Assembly: GCA_021014325.1 (NCBI GenBank)
Contig: CM037470.1
Coordinates: 3,747,647-3,811,646, forward strand
Source of the DNA: Plazaster borealis
Taxonomy: Eukaryota > Echinodermata > Asteroidea > Forcipulatida > Labidiasteridae
Length of the DNA stretch: 64,000 nt
Reading direction: 5' to 3'
Shown: piece after piece, positions 22,244-34,293 of the stretch
Layout of the letters: each line of letters begins with the position of its first letter
Position numbering within the stretch: position 1 is the first letter of the stretch
Position numbers and translations under genes: made by a program
The notes under the pieces: model-generated
What the model was told of the DNA's origin: nothing
Seen by the model: the letters and a program-made list of their open reading frames with translations, nothing else
Database searches by the model: none

Positions 22244-22388
22244 CTTCCTTATCAGCATCACTGGTCTCAGCATTGTAGTTGGTTGCATGATCATCATGTG
22301 CATCATCCCTCAAATTGTTGTGTCCATTACAGTAGATTGCATCTGCAGTCGATGTTATTGGTGAGTGGTGTTTAGAAGCGGATGGTTC
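22244..22388 (-). CDS. Variable-region exon f, unit A copy
   Basis: Acceptor acttctttgtag, donor AAGGAAG|gtaaacat; 145 nt, phase 0-1. Begins EPSASKHHSPITSTAD and ends NAETSDADKE, the same plan as exon a: basic/His head, Ser/Thr middle, acidic end. The unit B copy at 34,149-34,293 is nearly identical. The LTR element inserted in the intron just downstream of it. Confidence 0.66.
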
Positions 22389-22659
22389 CTACAAAGAAGT
22401 TAATCAGAAAATCAGTTAAAGTTGGGAAGTCTTTCAATAGATGGCGAATCTTTTCTAGTTGCAATAATGTTCTTAAAAACATTATGATTGTTTTTTTTAG
22501 TTTTTTGTTTTTAGTGTGGTATAGAAAGTGCACTGAGAATAAAATCCACACTGGACACCTAAAACCTTCTTAATGATACTGAAAATTGGATTCTTTATAC
22601 AAACTGTCTCTTTTAATCAAGGAAAGCGTGGAATTTTTTTTACTTGGCCTATATTATTA

Positions 22660-23335
22660 TTACAGTGTGATAAACAGTGTAGACTCAGTGCTTATATCAG
22701 TGCTTGTCACACATCAGTGTAGGGCAAACAAAAATGATATTCATTTCTTACTATGCAAATATCATATGTTAAACCAAGGATGCCTCAAAAGCAAAATTAA
22801 TCACTATAGATTGTCGAGACCAGGATTCTATCCCACACTCTGTTGATCAGACAAAACAGAGCTTGAGTCCGCTGTTCTTGCCCGCTCGGCCTTGACACGC
22901 CACAGAACCTGCTGCTAATAATACAAGATGTGAACTGGCCCTCTTTACCTGGCATGCTTGGTGGTCTAGTGGTTAAGACATCGGCTATAGTCATGTGGAA
23001 GTCATCATGGTCATGGGTTGGAATCCCACCCGAGTATGGAATTTTTTTCCACAGAACTCGAAAGCACTGAATATACAGTGTTTCTCACACATCGGTGAAG
23101 GGGAAATGAAATTCATATTCATCTCCTCTGATGCAAAAATTACATCTAACTAAATTGTTTGCCAGACCTGCTGCTAATAGTACAGAATGCTCTGTGGTCT
23201 TGTGCTTCTCCAGTTTTGTAGGAGTCATGGGTTCAAACACCACCCGAGTGGCCTATGGATATTATTTTACAGGACTCAAAAATGCACTGAGTATGCAGTG
23301 CTTATCACACATCTGTATTTTGTCTTTCTGTTTGT
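22660..23335 (+). mobile_element. Cluster of three SINE copies, unit A
   Basis: A body-only fragment at about 22,665-22,735 (cagtgcttgtcacacatcag) is followed by a copy with an A-box-like ggtctagtggttaagacatc at about 22,963, a B-box-like gggttggaatccc and body to 23,110, and a degenerate copy at 23,165-23,325 with catgggttcaaacaccaccc. The same cluster, same order, is in unit B (34,565-35,225). Confidence 0.7.
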
Positions 23336-23360
23336 ATAATAAAATTGAAAGTAAACTTAC

Positions 23361-23389
23361 TTTCTGTCTTTTCTGTTGCTGTTGGAAAT
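23361..23389 (-). CDS. Variable-region exon g (29 nt), unit A
   Basis: Acceptor cctcatctag, donor AGAAA|gtaagttt; phase 1-0, encoding FQQQQKRQK. Identical in unit B. It fits between the exon ending in phase 1 at 26,656 (unit B) and exon f, carrying the reading frame across the boundary between the duplicated units. Confidence 0.5.
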
Positions 23390-24260
23390 CTAGATGAGGA
23401 GAGGCATGATGTTCAGGGCGTGTATGGGTTTTTTAAATAAAAAATATGGTATTAGTTAATAGGAATCCGTGGGAGCACAACTTTTGAGGGCTTACAAGCC
23501 CTCAAAAAAATATAAACAATTCATTTTCAATTTTAATGGGCAAGAACCATGAAGTATAAATGGTGTTCTTAGACAATTGCATTAACTGAATCTTATTCAT
23601 GAGGCACAACCTAAGCTGAAAATAGACTTTTGTGCACATAAAGTATTTTTCAGTTTTAATTAGCTAACTGTGATCAACTAAGGATTGATTGTGCACGATA
23701 TCAAATGGAAGGTTAGCACCTTCTACAATTCTTTAAAGATTGCTAATTAATTTAGAATTGGAATGTTTCAACTCAAAACAGCAAAAAATAGGGCCATTTG
23801 ATTTTATTACAACTAAACATCGGTGTTGTTAACATTAATTGTATTGGAAATAAATAATATTTATGCTATATGTGATAAGCAGTTTATAGTAAATACTTCC
23901 GCAAGTATCCAAAAGCTACTTAGGTGACAATCTACTCTATGATCCCTGCATTCTAGAACTATGCTTTGTGTCGTTACAACATCTGCTGTATTGTAACACA
24001 TGAATTCAAATCCCACCTAAGTAGCTTGTGGATTTTTCCTGCTTTACTCGATGAAGCACTGAGTACATATATCCTGGTGTAACCATAAAACCAAGCACAT
24101 GATAAATGTAATCCCTTTGTTAAAAGGAAACTATGATCGTATTATGACAATACAATAAATTAGAAATGAAGCTGGTTTTACTTATAGGTGAATTTAAACG
24201 TGCGAGTGACACACCCCACCATTGCCGTTGGTATGCAGCGCAAGGTTTTGTACACAAGAC
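23390..24260. other. Intronic DNA with a degenerate SINE
   Basis: Shared with unit B (35,295-36,165). A diverged SINE-like stretch lies at about 23,875-24,080 (cacatgaattcaaatcccac, gaagcactgagtacatatat). ggtgaatttaaacgtgcgag near 24,187 is the 5' part of the ORF intact only in unit B. Confidence 0.5.
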
Positions 24261-25540
24261 ATGTAAAAAACAACGTTTGTTTTACTTTTTATGCGACTTA
24301 CGTGTTTTCGCCAACGATTTACACAATTTCCCTGATAGAACAGTATGATATACTGATGTGGAACATATTTATTAAGTATTTGCAACTTAACAGAAAGTGA
24401 ATACTCAAATTCTGACAAAAAAAACATTACAAATAAAACATACTTAACCAGCGATCGTGTAGTTTTGTTGTCTATTACAGTATCTGTTCAGTTGCTTATA
24501 TTCATTGTCATTGCTTGTACATCGTTTCATCATGCTTGGCCTGTCTGGGAAATTGTGTAAACCGTTGAGAAAGACAACTAATTCACAAAAATGAGGGAAA
24601 AATGAACAGTTTTCATGACTTTGTGTGCGAAACATTGCGCTGACAGTGCCCAGCAACGACGGCATGCACCACTTGTGCTCTACCTGGATTGGTCTAAAGT
24701 GAGTGTAGCTTACCTTGTTGTATGTCACATTTCTCTCCTCGATTACTTTCATCTACAATCCCCTAAATAGCATCAACATTAAAGATCTCAAATTAAAAAA
24801 TAATCAAATAAATTAGGTACTGAAATCAAACAACAGTGTATTCCAAAGCAAACAGGAACCTATTAATTAGTATTTTTTCCCATTCTGTTATATAGTTTCA
24901 ATTGTATTTCTGACCAAAGTTAAAAGCTGCAGGGATACAAACACAAAATTCGTAAGGATGAAAACATCAGTATTAAAGTTCCAGTCTGAAACCTCACTAT
25001 TTATAAAGTTTATACAGAACCAATTTTTCTATTAAACTACCATTTCTGAAATGTTTAAAACATTCTGAACTGGATACACAAGCTGATTTCAGTAGTTAAG
25101 AACCAAAATGAACTCCTTAAAAACATGTACAAAATATAGGCATATAACCAAAATAGAAACCAAACTCAAATATTCTCTTAAACTTTAAGACCAATTTAAT
25201 AAAATTATCACTTTTAAGATGTGTATTTTTAAAAACTACATGATTAGAATGAATGTTTGAATCCCAAACCAACCTGTATTGTACATATAATAACATATTT
25301 TCATGACATATTTTATAATCTGTAAGAAACAAAATGTTTAGAAAATGTTATTGATTTAAGTGGACTCAGACTGTTACCAAAACCTTACCTCTTGAATCTG
25401 GTGCAGGAGTGACATTGCTGACACATGTGGCAGACTAGATACTGTTGAGTATGTACAAATGTATTATGTTATCTATTAGTACTATCAAAAAGTGTCAATA
25501 AACATGATAAACTACACTCTATGTAACATTCTTATAAATC
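24261..25540. other. Spacer between unit A and unit B
   Basis: Not matched elsewhere in the window. Two minus-strand exon-like segments with good splice signals occur: 24,716-24,754 (ttgtag before ATG, donor AACAAG|gtaagct, MKVIEERNVTYNK) and 25,389-25,434 (tctag before, donor AAGAG|gtaaggtt). Neither fits the phase chain of the other exons, so they may be alternative or relic exons. Confidence 0.3.
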
Positions 25541-26420
25541 TAGTGTGGACTCACACAGTAGATATACCATAGAAACAGATAGGAGATGTGTGAACAGTTT
25601 CATGACCAATGCAGTGTGGACCCACACAGTAGATATACCATATAAACAGAAAGGAGTGTGTGAACAGTTTCATGACCAATGCAGTGTGGACCCACACAGT
25701 AGATATACCATAGAAACAGAAAGGAGATGTGTTAACAGTTTCATGACCAAGTGTGGACCCACACAGTAGATATACCATAGAAACAGATAGGAGATGTGTT
25801 AACAGTTTCATGACCAATGCAGTGTGGACCCACACAGTAGATATACCATAGAAACAGATAGGAGATGTGTTAACAGTTTCATGACCAATGCAGTGTGGAC
25901 CCACACAGTAGATATACCATAGAAACAGAAAGGAGTGTGTGAACAGTTTCATGAACAATGCAGTGTGGACCCACACAGTAGATATACCATAGAAACAGAA
26001 AGGAGATGTGTTAACAGTTTCATGACCAAGTGTGGACCCACACAGTAGATATACCATAGAAACAGAAAGGAGATGTGTTAACAGTTTCATGACCAATGCA
26101 GTGTGGACCCACACAGTAGATATACCATAGAAACAGATAGGAGATGTGTGAACAGTTTCATGACCAATGCAGTGTGGACCCACACAGTAGATATACCAAA
26201 GAAACAGATAGGAGATGTGTTAACAGTTTCATGACCAATGCAGTGTGGACCCACACAGTATATATACCATAGAAACAGAAAGGAGTGTGTGAACAGTTTC
26301 ATGACCAATGCAGTGTGGACCCACACAGTAGATATACCATAGAAACAGAAAGGAGATGAGTGAACAGTTTCATGACCAATGCAGTGTGGACCCACAGTAG
26401 ATATACCATAGAAACAAAAA
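25541..26420. repeat. 70-71 bp satellite array, unit B (about 13 copies)
   Basis: Same monomer as the unit A array, with more agaaacagatagg variants and two short monomers in which gaccaatgcagtg is reduced to gaccaagtg (near 25,750 and 26,030). The minus-strand frame of 210 codons here is repetitive and not a gene. Confidence 0.92.
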
Positions 26421-26530
26421 GGAGATGTGTTAGTTTCATCAAGGACCCTCTGGAGAGGGTCCATGGTCATGACCAATCCGGTGTGGACAAACACAGTACA
26501 TGTAGATATACCATATGATTGGTAACTATC
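26421..26530. repeat. Array-end hairpin module, unit B
   Basis: ggaccctc-tgga-gagggtcc near 26,442 plus ccggtgtggacaaacacagt, as in unit A. Confidence 0.8.
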
Positions 26531-26655
26531 GGCCACTGCTTGATAAAAGAGGTGTGACTGCAGCTGGATTCTGTAGCCAAACTGTCAACTTTCAAGCTTC
26601 ATCAGTTGAAATTACATCATCATAAAAGCTCATAGCACAATGAGAGATTCCTTAC

Positions 26656-26776
26656 CTTCCGTTTCAACATTATCAATATTGTCAGCATTGGTTGTTGTTG
26701 CATCACTTATGTTGTGTGCTGGTGTAGTTGAATCTGTAGCAGATGATGTCGTATGACGTTTACGGCCAAATGATTC
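26656..26776 (-). CDS. Variable-region exon a, unit B copy
   Basis: 121 nt, phase 0-1. The peptide matches the unit A copy (ESFGRKRHTTSS...) but has three extra residues before NVETE and isoleucine for methionine in HNMSD. Same splice sites. Confidence 0.66.
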
Positions 26777-27187
26777 CTGCAAGTATTTTAGGGAATTACA
26801 GGTTTTACATGTAACAAGAAATGGAATTTATAAACTCCGGTGAATCTGTTTTTCCAAAATAAAAATTCATGAGCCTTCCAGTTTGATCGATGTTCTATTT
26901 GTGGAGAGCATGTGACGTGGGGGTGTTTAAACAGCTGATAAAGACATACCGGAGCTGTTCAAGACTGGATGTTTTCTTATAGCATTTGGATACAAATGAT
27001 ATCTGAAAACTAATCTGACTTTATTTCATTGCGGACCATGTGGGTAAAATTGAGCCAAGCATTGTTGTAGTATGTGTGCAATTTGACTCAATCCTTGCAA
27101 AACAGAGCCTGAGGACATCACAGGGAAATAAGTTTTACATACTTTCCCTCATTATTACCGCCTTTAAACGAAATGGGCGTTTATAAA

Positions 27188-27350
27188 GGGAAATAAGAAA
27201 GTACCGGCTCAATCTTAAATGGTAGCTTAAAACCTTGCAGGGTTTGCCATGCAAAAATGGACCTCGTCTTTGGCTTGGTCCTTCAATCACGCAGCAAACA
27301 ACCCTGCAAGTCTTTGCCTTGTAAGACCTTGTCTCAATTCTTTTATTCCC
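27188..27350. repeat. MITE-like inverted element, unit B copy
   Basis: Copy of 12,898-13,060 carried by the duplication, with a few substitutions. Confidence 0.6.
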
Positions 27351-28076
27351 TTATCACGAAAAATTAATGCACAAAAGTAAAGTGAAAAAAAACATTGGTT
27401 TGAATTACTGTGTTCTGACGTTGAGGTGTGTGCTAATTGAAATGCTTGCCTCAATGGCCGATGTTAGTCAGAATTTTGGCATGTAATCCTTTACTGGAAG
27501 CAGAGGGTCGCATTGATATATCAGTGATTATTAATCAGTTCTACCATAGCTCCATGGTTCTACTATATGGATGCTATTAGAGTTGTGTTTTGTGGGAAAC
27601 ACTGCACAATTAAAAGGACTATATTTTGTCTTTTTGTACCAAAATTGCCTGTTGTCACTACACTACAAAGTAGCACATACAAAAAAAAATCCCCTTAAAT
27701 AGCCTTTTTCCTACCTGTTTAAACAAGACCTTTACTTTTTTGTAGTTTCACCGAAGGATGTGACCTTTTGTTATAATTATTACTAAACCAAAAGGAAAAC
27801 TGACTGGATAAGTTTTGGACATAAAATGTACAATATGTTATGTATCAACACTGAGGGAGAAAACTAATAATGTATGTACAACTTTGATGGGTTAAAGGGG
27901 TATGCCCTTATGTTTGTAAAAAGTTGAAAATGTTTGAACGGCCCATAGATACTTTCAAAAGACCTGAGTAATCCCCACCACATAAAGCTTACAAATTTTA
28001 TGTACACTGTCTAAACAAAGTGTGTCTTCTAGTTCTAAGTGATCAAAACGTGAATCCAAAACATGCATGCACTTAC

Positions 28077-28141
28077 CTTCAGCCTTTTCTTTTCCAACAG
28101 CACATCATTTGCAGATTTAAGCTGATTATGTAGACTTTGAA
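28077..28141 (-). CDS. Variable-region exon b, unit B copy
   Basis: 65 nt, phase 1-0, same peptide as unit A (QSLHNQLKSANDVLLEKKRL); donor AAG|gtaagtgc is closer to consensus than the A copy. Confidence 0.65.
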
Positions 28142-28751
28142 CTGCAAAATAATGAATAGAAAAAATACAAGAAATGTTAGAAATGACTGGCAAAATATTG
28201 GTGTCCGAAGTTCCTTTAAAAAACGATTGCAGTCTCTAAAATTTCTTACTAAAAGAAGAGAAATAAAAAACATAGAAATTAAATAAACAAGATGCCTTAT
28301 GATCTGTTATCAGTAGGATTGAATCATCTACATGCAATCATTGATCATTTCTGACTAATACAACAGCTTTATAAAGTAATACACCATCACTGCAATTTAC
28401 TTCAAACTGGGTACAATAGCAACCACAGAAGGGTGATGATCACAACAGGTCTGTATTAACAAAATGTTAATTAAGTGGAAAGAAATTCCATTCATGCAGA
28501 AATATTCTGCATGAGGCTTGAGTCTGTAAGCATACAAAAACTTAAAGCCTGTATGTAAGACAATTAACTTTAGGAAAAACACAGATGGGGTGGAAACACT
28601 GCAATATGCTCTGTATGCTGGGAAACGCATATTTCAGGGTTGTTGTGGTCCCAAAAATTTAAATTTGTTATATTTTCCTGCCCTAAAAGACCCATTTTTT
28701 TAATACAAAAATGCAGCTGCACTTGCTCTAGTAAAAATTTGTTCAAATTCA

Positions 28752-28905
28752 GTCATTAGATATTTTGTCAAAGATTGAAAGAAAATGTATGAAAATGCAA
28801 AATCTACATATCTGTTACAATGATCCTAGTCATTAGATATTTTGTCAAAGATTGAAAGAAAAAGTATGAAAATGCACAATCTACATATCTGTTACAATGA
28901 TCCTA
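28752..28905. repeat. 77-bp tandem duplication, unit B only
   Basis: gtcattagatattttgtcaa at 28,752 recurs at 28,829, with few differences between the two copies. Unit A (14,420-14,500) has a single copy. Confidence 0.9.
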
Positions 28906-29161
28906 GTTAAATTCAAAACCATAAGAAACCTTTTTTAAATAAGTTAATTCATGAAGAATGCCACAGCCTAATGTGGTATTCTTGAAGCTCTAAAATCTCT
29001 TCACATCCCCCCCACCCCCACCACCCCTACTGTTTTGGGGTTTGATTAACTGTAACTGTGGCTCTGTAGTGACCCTGGTTGTGGGAAGTTTGTTAACAGT
29101 CATTTCCTCAATATTTTATTTCTACAAAGGGCTGGAAAACAAGCATGGAATAACCACATAC

Positions 29162-29185
29162 CTGCAGTTTGCTTTTTACTTTCAA
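29162..29185 (-). CDS. Variable-region micro-exon c (24 nt), unit B
   Basis: Identical to 14,752-14,775: phase 1-1, ESKKQTA, with intact acceptor and donor. Confidence 0.5.
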
Positions 29186-29264
29186 CTGGCAGTGTGAAAT
29201 AGGGAATAAAAAGAAAACAGAATAATTGCCTGGCTTGTTTTTGAAGTCTGTTTAATGTTTATAT

Positions 29265-31100
29265 GTGTCCCACTCTGCTATAAAGTACAGTAAGTCGCGC
29301 GATGCCGTTTCACGTAACAGGCTCGTCAATGTTGAAAGGGTGAAAAAAAAATGTTGGTGTTGTATTTTTTTTATTCCATTTTTGACATCGTTCATATCCA
29401 CACTTTCATAATTTGTAAGATTGGATGTTTATTTTGATCAATAAAGATGGAAAAATTCGTGTTTTGTGTACATTTTTTTCATGGTTTGTACGACCGTGTC
29501 CGTGGATTCCGTTGAAAGTTGCGTTTTTTTACACATCTGTTAGGACATTAATTGGAACCCCCCTATTACAAATTTGGTATCATCTGAAAGCTGAGGACGT
29601 TGGCTTTCTATTTGTAGACATAGAAAAGGTTAGAGGTCAAATGCAAAAGCAAGGACGGTAATTTTCTGACATGAAGACAAACAGCGCTTGTTACTAGGGG
29701 CATGAATCTTTTCTGTGACGTGTACGCAGTGTAGTGCACCGATTGGTCAATGCGCTCATCGTCGAGCTTGCGCTTGCGCTGTGAATGGGATTCATTGTTT
29801 ATTCACTGTCATGTGACCGTCATGTGACTGTTTATACACGCAAAAACACAGCTTGCGCATGCGCTCTGAATGGGATTCATTGTTTATTCACAGGTGACTG
29901 GCATGTGACTGTATGTCGTGCCACGCAAAAACACAGCGCAATACCTAGCCTGTCAACTGTTAATGTTCAACTCAACTGACTTGTCTTGTTCTGAGCGAAA
30001 AGGTTTTCTAATTATTTACTATTTTAGCCAACAGATTTTGTATATTTTTAGTGAATTATTTGCTTAAGTATGGGTTCAAAGGATCAGTGTCTGGCTGAGG
30101 CTTTGAATGATCTCCGTGATGCCAATCTTCTCAGGGAGGAGAGAGCATGGTTGGCTTCGTGAAAGATTACTTCGTTAATTTCCGATGTGAATGACGATGT
30201 GGAATCAGAATCCGATTCGGAATCTGATTCCACATTGCCATCTTTAGCATTTTTAACCCAAAGACTATTTCAAAATTTATTAATCAACTTCAATTTGCAA
30301 TAAGAAGCAAAACTATGTTGGTTGTGCTAGATTTTTTTTAAATATTGAGGTTTAATACTTGTGTATTTTTTTACCAAAACTAGAATTTGTTACCCCAAAA
30401 ACTAGGTGTTAATCACGAAATGCAAGCCAACTTCAGAGTTTTATTAAACAGCCCAAACTTTGTCGAAATAATTGGCTTTTGTTTAAAATGAAGAAAAGGC
30501 GGAAAGGTGTTTTTGTTAATTATTCCCAAAAAGCTCTTGTTTGCACCCAAAAATACATTATTTTAATTCATGTGGGTTTCTATGAGCCAGTGTGCATTTG
30601 TTTAACAAAGAAATAGCAACATTCACTAAATTGTACTAAAATCTTCGAACTAATGCTCAAGTGTGTGTTTGCTTTTTAAAAATTTAAGGGGAAAAACACA
30701 ATAAATAACACAATATGCAAATTAGTTTTAAAATAACGATATTGTGCATTAAAAGAAATAAAACAACTTACGTCGTACTTATAAAGTCATAACAAACACT
30801 TGGTGAAAATTTCAGACGAATAGGTCACCGGGAACATACTCGTTGCTAGGAACTTTCATAAGAAATGGTATTAAAATACTTTGAAACACACTGCAAAGTT
30901 TACAAGGCTGTTTCTTCATAACCTATTTTTACCAAAATGGCAATAATTTATATGCAAATTATGGTATAACTTTGGATTGCAAAATGCTACAGACTTCTAA
31001 CATACACCAAATTAAAGCTGAGAAAAAGACCTTTCTATCTATGTATCTAACTCCAAAATTATTTTTGCACCATAAGGGCCATTATTGCAGAGCGGGTCAC
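29265..31100. mobile_element. DNA transposon-like insertion, 1,836 bp, unit B only
   Basis: Ends gtgtcccactctgctataa and (reverse complement of the right end) gtgacccgctctgcaataa, an 18-19 bp terminal inverted repeat. Flanked by atat on both sides (29,261-29,264; 31,101-31,104) where unit A has a single atat, a direct empty-site proof. Inside: a duplicated block of about 90 bp (ctgaatgggattcattgttt at about 29,783 and 29,866), a short ORF from ATG 30,071 (MGSKDQCLAEALNDL) with one internal TGA and a DVESESDSESDST tail, and a 13-bp-arm palindrome at 30,197-30,235. No transposase recognised; superfamily unknown. Confidence 0.85.
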
Positions 31101-31142
31101 ATATTTGAAATGATTATGTACAAAAATTTGTATTAAAGTTAA

Positions 31143-32136
31143 AGGGACACACCAGCTTACTGTTTACCTAATTAAGTGATATGGAATCACAGACAATAAT
31201 TTTCAAATGGTTTTTGTAAAAGAAATTACATCAAATTATCACGTAATTAACGAAAAATGGGAAAAAAACAAAATGCGGTCAAAGATCAGCGTATACGCTT
31301 TTCCAGCCGTTGCAACTGTCAAGTTTAAGGGACATTATTGTGAAGTAGACTAGTGCTCTGTTTATGTATTAGTTATAACAATGGCGAGGCATGGGGATCC
31401 AGTCTTCATCAAGCACAAATTCACACGTAATTAAAAAAACGACATAAACACAGTCCGATCCACGTCAACTTGTATTCTGTGGACACGTAAAGCTATTTTG
31501 TAGCCGTCCCGCCGCGTGTGTAGCATGGGCATCACGTTACGTGACAAATAGCTAGGGGTCCGGACTAAAACCCTCGTAAAACACAATGTAATTAATGGTC
31601 TGACTCCCTACCCCTCCCAAGTTCACGGCTAGACTTGCAAGCTGGGTAGTTCATGCCCCCGGGGTTTGTCTCTCTGGACCCACGAGACAGGGCACTGGCT
31701 GTAAGGCCACGACCCAAGGTTTACATTCCGCTAGCTCCCATGCTGCTGCGCAGTAAAACACTCATTTGCTGCACGGACTTTCTGAAAGTGAATTTTATGT
31801 TCGATTTTTCATCATTATTTATAGCTTGTATCCATAATATGAATACATAGTATTTTTTGTCAAATACTCATGAATATTAGTATAAAAAAACACTTAAATT
31901 TGGTTCAGTAATCTACTTTTACACGGCTGGAAGTGAACCTAACTTTGAAAATCAAGTGACTTTTCGGAACCACATTTTGGTTCCGAAAAGTCACGTGACC
32001 TTCGTTTTTCAAAAAATGCTCAAAAACGGCCAAGTTTCTTTTAAGAAACCATTCTTCTCCATTCCAGGAAGACCTTTGGAATCATGTTTTAGTCTATTTT
32101 GTAGCCCAAATAGCCCAACGAAGCCGGTGTGTCCCT
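31143..32136. mobile_element. TTAA-target element, 994 bp, unit B only
   Basis: Ends agggacacaccagc and ggtgtgtccct (14-bp inverted repeat with one mismatch). Left flank TTAA, right flank TCAA, single TTAA in unit A, consistent with a TTAA target duplication with one later substitution, as in piggyBac-type elements. A perfect 16-bp stem hairpin (gtgacttttcggaacc) sits at 31,956-31,994. No transposase seen. Confidence 0.75.
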
Positions 32137-32233
32137 TCAATACTTGCGATGCTTCTGTATTCTCAGCACACTGCCAACTGAATTCTTGCTAAGTTATGAA
32201 TATAAAACGTGAAAATTATGACAGGAAAATTAC

Positions 32234-32456
32234 CTCCAACTATTTCACTTGTGTCACTGTCCTCACTTTCCTCCTGATCTGTCTTGGGTACATATTCATC
32301 ATCACTGAAATCTTCTTCATAACTGATATCACTGCCAGCATCATTGTTTGCTTCATCATTCTCTTTGATATTGCTGCCTCCATTAGACCTTTGTCCAGCA
32401 GACAACATTGACGGCTGATGTCGTCTTCGCAGATCTCGTCTTGAGGCACAAGATTC
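32234..32456 (-). CDS. Variable-region exon d, unit B copy (acidic)
   Basis: 223 nt, phase 0-1, with intact splice sites. Residue changes relative to unit A: GGSNIK for GGINIK, EANNDAG for EASNDAG, VPKTDQ for VPETDQ. The frame is fully open, so coding constraint has held in both copies or the duplication is young. Confidence 0.7.
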
Positions 32457-33566
32457 CTGCAAATTTATTGCGGAAATTACATAAGGTTCTATTACAAGGG
32501 ATGGAGTAATGGGCAAGTCAATTTAATTTATAGTTATACAATGAAAGCACAAGAAAGCACCAAATCAACAGGCATTGATTTTCAAGCCATTCGTGTTCTC
32601 ATGCTTGAAAAGAAAAACTAAGGCAATTTTTTCAACCAGTTGAATTATTCAACCCTCAGTGAATTAAATTGTAAGGGTCAAGGGACAAATAGAAAATAAT
32701 AGTTTAAGTTGTCTAGTTGGTCTTCTGATGTATGAGTTATCTCATCTTGTGTAAAATATAGTTAAAATATGTTTGCCATATTATGAAAATTAAAATGAAT
32801 TATTATCAACTCCAACAACTGGTTCAGATCAAATCGATTACACACTGTTATTTGTCTAAATTGATGGCTCTTTTACAGGAATAAGTGGAGCTCAATGATG
32901 ATGGAATGATTGGAAAGTGAAGTTAAGACTCATACGAGTGATTGTTCAATTTCAATCTAAATTGGATGGTGGCTGTGTTAAATGAGTGGAGACTTTACGA
33001 AGCTGGCCGAAAAACCCAAGAAAACACAAACTTGTAGCCCAGGCTGAACTTGATGTTTCAGCACTGCAGCTTCACTGATTGATCAAATAATCATGGCAGT
33101 GTATCATTCTGAATTGTTCAGGAGTTTGACTTGCTTGAAGAATTTATAAGCAGGTGCAAGATTGCATGCAGGTGGGACGAGCTGGCACAATGGATCCACC
33201 AACAAGATCATTGAAAAATGACTGAAATAATAATGGAATGACGGCTGTTGTAAGACATGCATAGACTGATATGTTGTTGTAAAATTTTACAGTTCATGTC
33301 AGGATTTTGGATTACAGAAAAACTGTTTATTGTTCACCCTTTCATCTTTAGACATTAACAATTCATAATACTTCAGTCAAAGTCTACGGTGAGTAGAGTA
33401 GATCCCAGTATCGAAAAAAAGTGTGAATCAAATCGCTACACAGAATAGTTGACCAGGAAATTTTTGTTAAACAATTCGTAAACCAACTGGGAGCTGACAA
33501 CATGTGTTCTTAATTCTCATTTTTAATAATTATTTTGAAAGTATAAAACAACTTCAAGGTACCTAC
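32457..33566. other. Intronic DNA, unit B
   Basis: Matches unit A 15,249-16,555 apart from the A-specific segment; the same possible decayed element lies at about 32,875-33,080. Nothing else recognised. Confidence 0.4.
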
Positions 33567-33628
33567 TTTCTCACAAGGCTCTTGCTCCATCAGGCAACAA
33601 GTAGAAATATTTTCACAAAGCCTGGAAA
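33567..33628 (-). CDS. Variable-region exon e, unit B copy
   Basis: 62 nt, phase 1-0; differs from unit A by two bases near the 5' end. Acceptor cttcatttag and donor GAGAAA|gtaggtac are unchanged. Confidence 0.6.
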
Positions 33629-34148
33629 CTAAATGAAGAAATGCATTTATTAGATACATTTGAGTTAGAATTCAGGTACTTTTTCTAGCAGAATTTTTTT
33701 TTAGCTAAAATAATTTTGATGAACAACAAAAAAATACTAGAATGGAATCAATCTTGCAAATCTGGGTCTACAATGCATATGTACCAAAGCTCTACCAGCT
33801 GAACTATCGCCCTTTGATTGGGGTTTACTGCAAACATAGGGCTAGGAAGCTCAATTAGTAATTAAGCACCGGTATGTTAAATGGACTTCACAGGTCAGTA
33901 AATTCCTGCTAAATTTTTTTTTCTCTTTCTGTTCACTCAAAATTCACATAAAAATATACCAAGTCAGTTGCCCTTGTGGTTGAATTTTATAATGAAAAGA
34001 CATGTCCCCAGGCAGTTCATAATAAAGTTAGCACCAATGCAGCATCACTTTCACCCTTGTGGTACATGCACGCACAGTTGTTATTACAGGAATCCTCTTC
34101 TCTCACATTATTGCTTCAAAGTTCATAAAACAATGTAAAAATGTTTAC

Positions 34149-34293
34149 CTTCCTTATCAGCATCACTGGTCTCAGCATTGTAGCTGGTTGCATGATCATC
34201 ATGTGCATCATCCCTCAAATTGTTGTGTCCATTACAGTAGATTGCATCTGCAGTCGATGTTATTGGTGAGTGGTGTTTAGAAGCGGATGGTTC
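34149..34293 (-). CDS. Variable-region exon f, unit B copy
   Basis: 145 nt, phase 0-1, EPSASKHHSPITSTAD to DADKE; one base differs from the A copy (Y/S codon in ATNYNAE). Confidence 0.66.

Larger units (their letters stand above)
10990..24260. repeat. Segmental duplication, unit A
   Basis: Apart from insertions, this block matches 25,541-36,165 (unit B) nearly base for base: the satellite array, a shared hairpin, seven exons, the non-coding DNA between them, and SINE copies in the same places. Differences: a 199-bp MITE (12,045-12,243), the LTR retrotransposon (16,982-22,082) and about 300 extra bases near 15,400-15,740 only here. Homology stops after tacacaagacat. Confidence 0.93.

Noticed and set aside
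22950..23035. tRNA gene
   Set aside because: A- and B-box-like sequences are present, but the stems do not close and the sequence continues into a SINE body with copies elsewhere.
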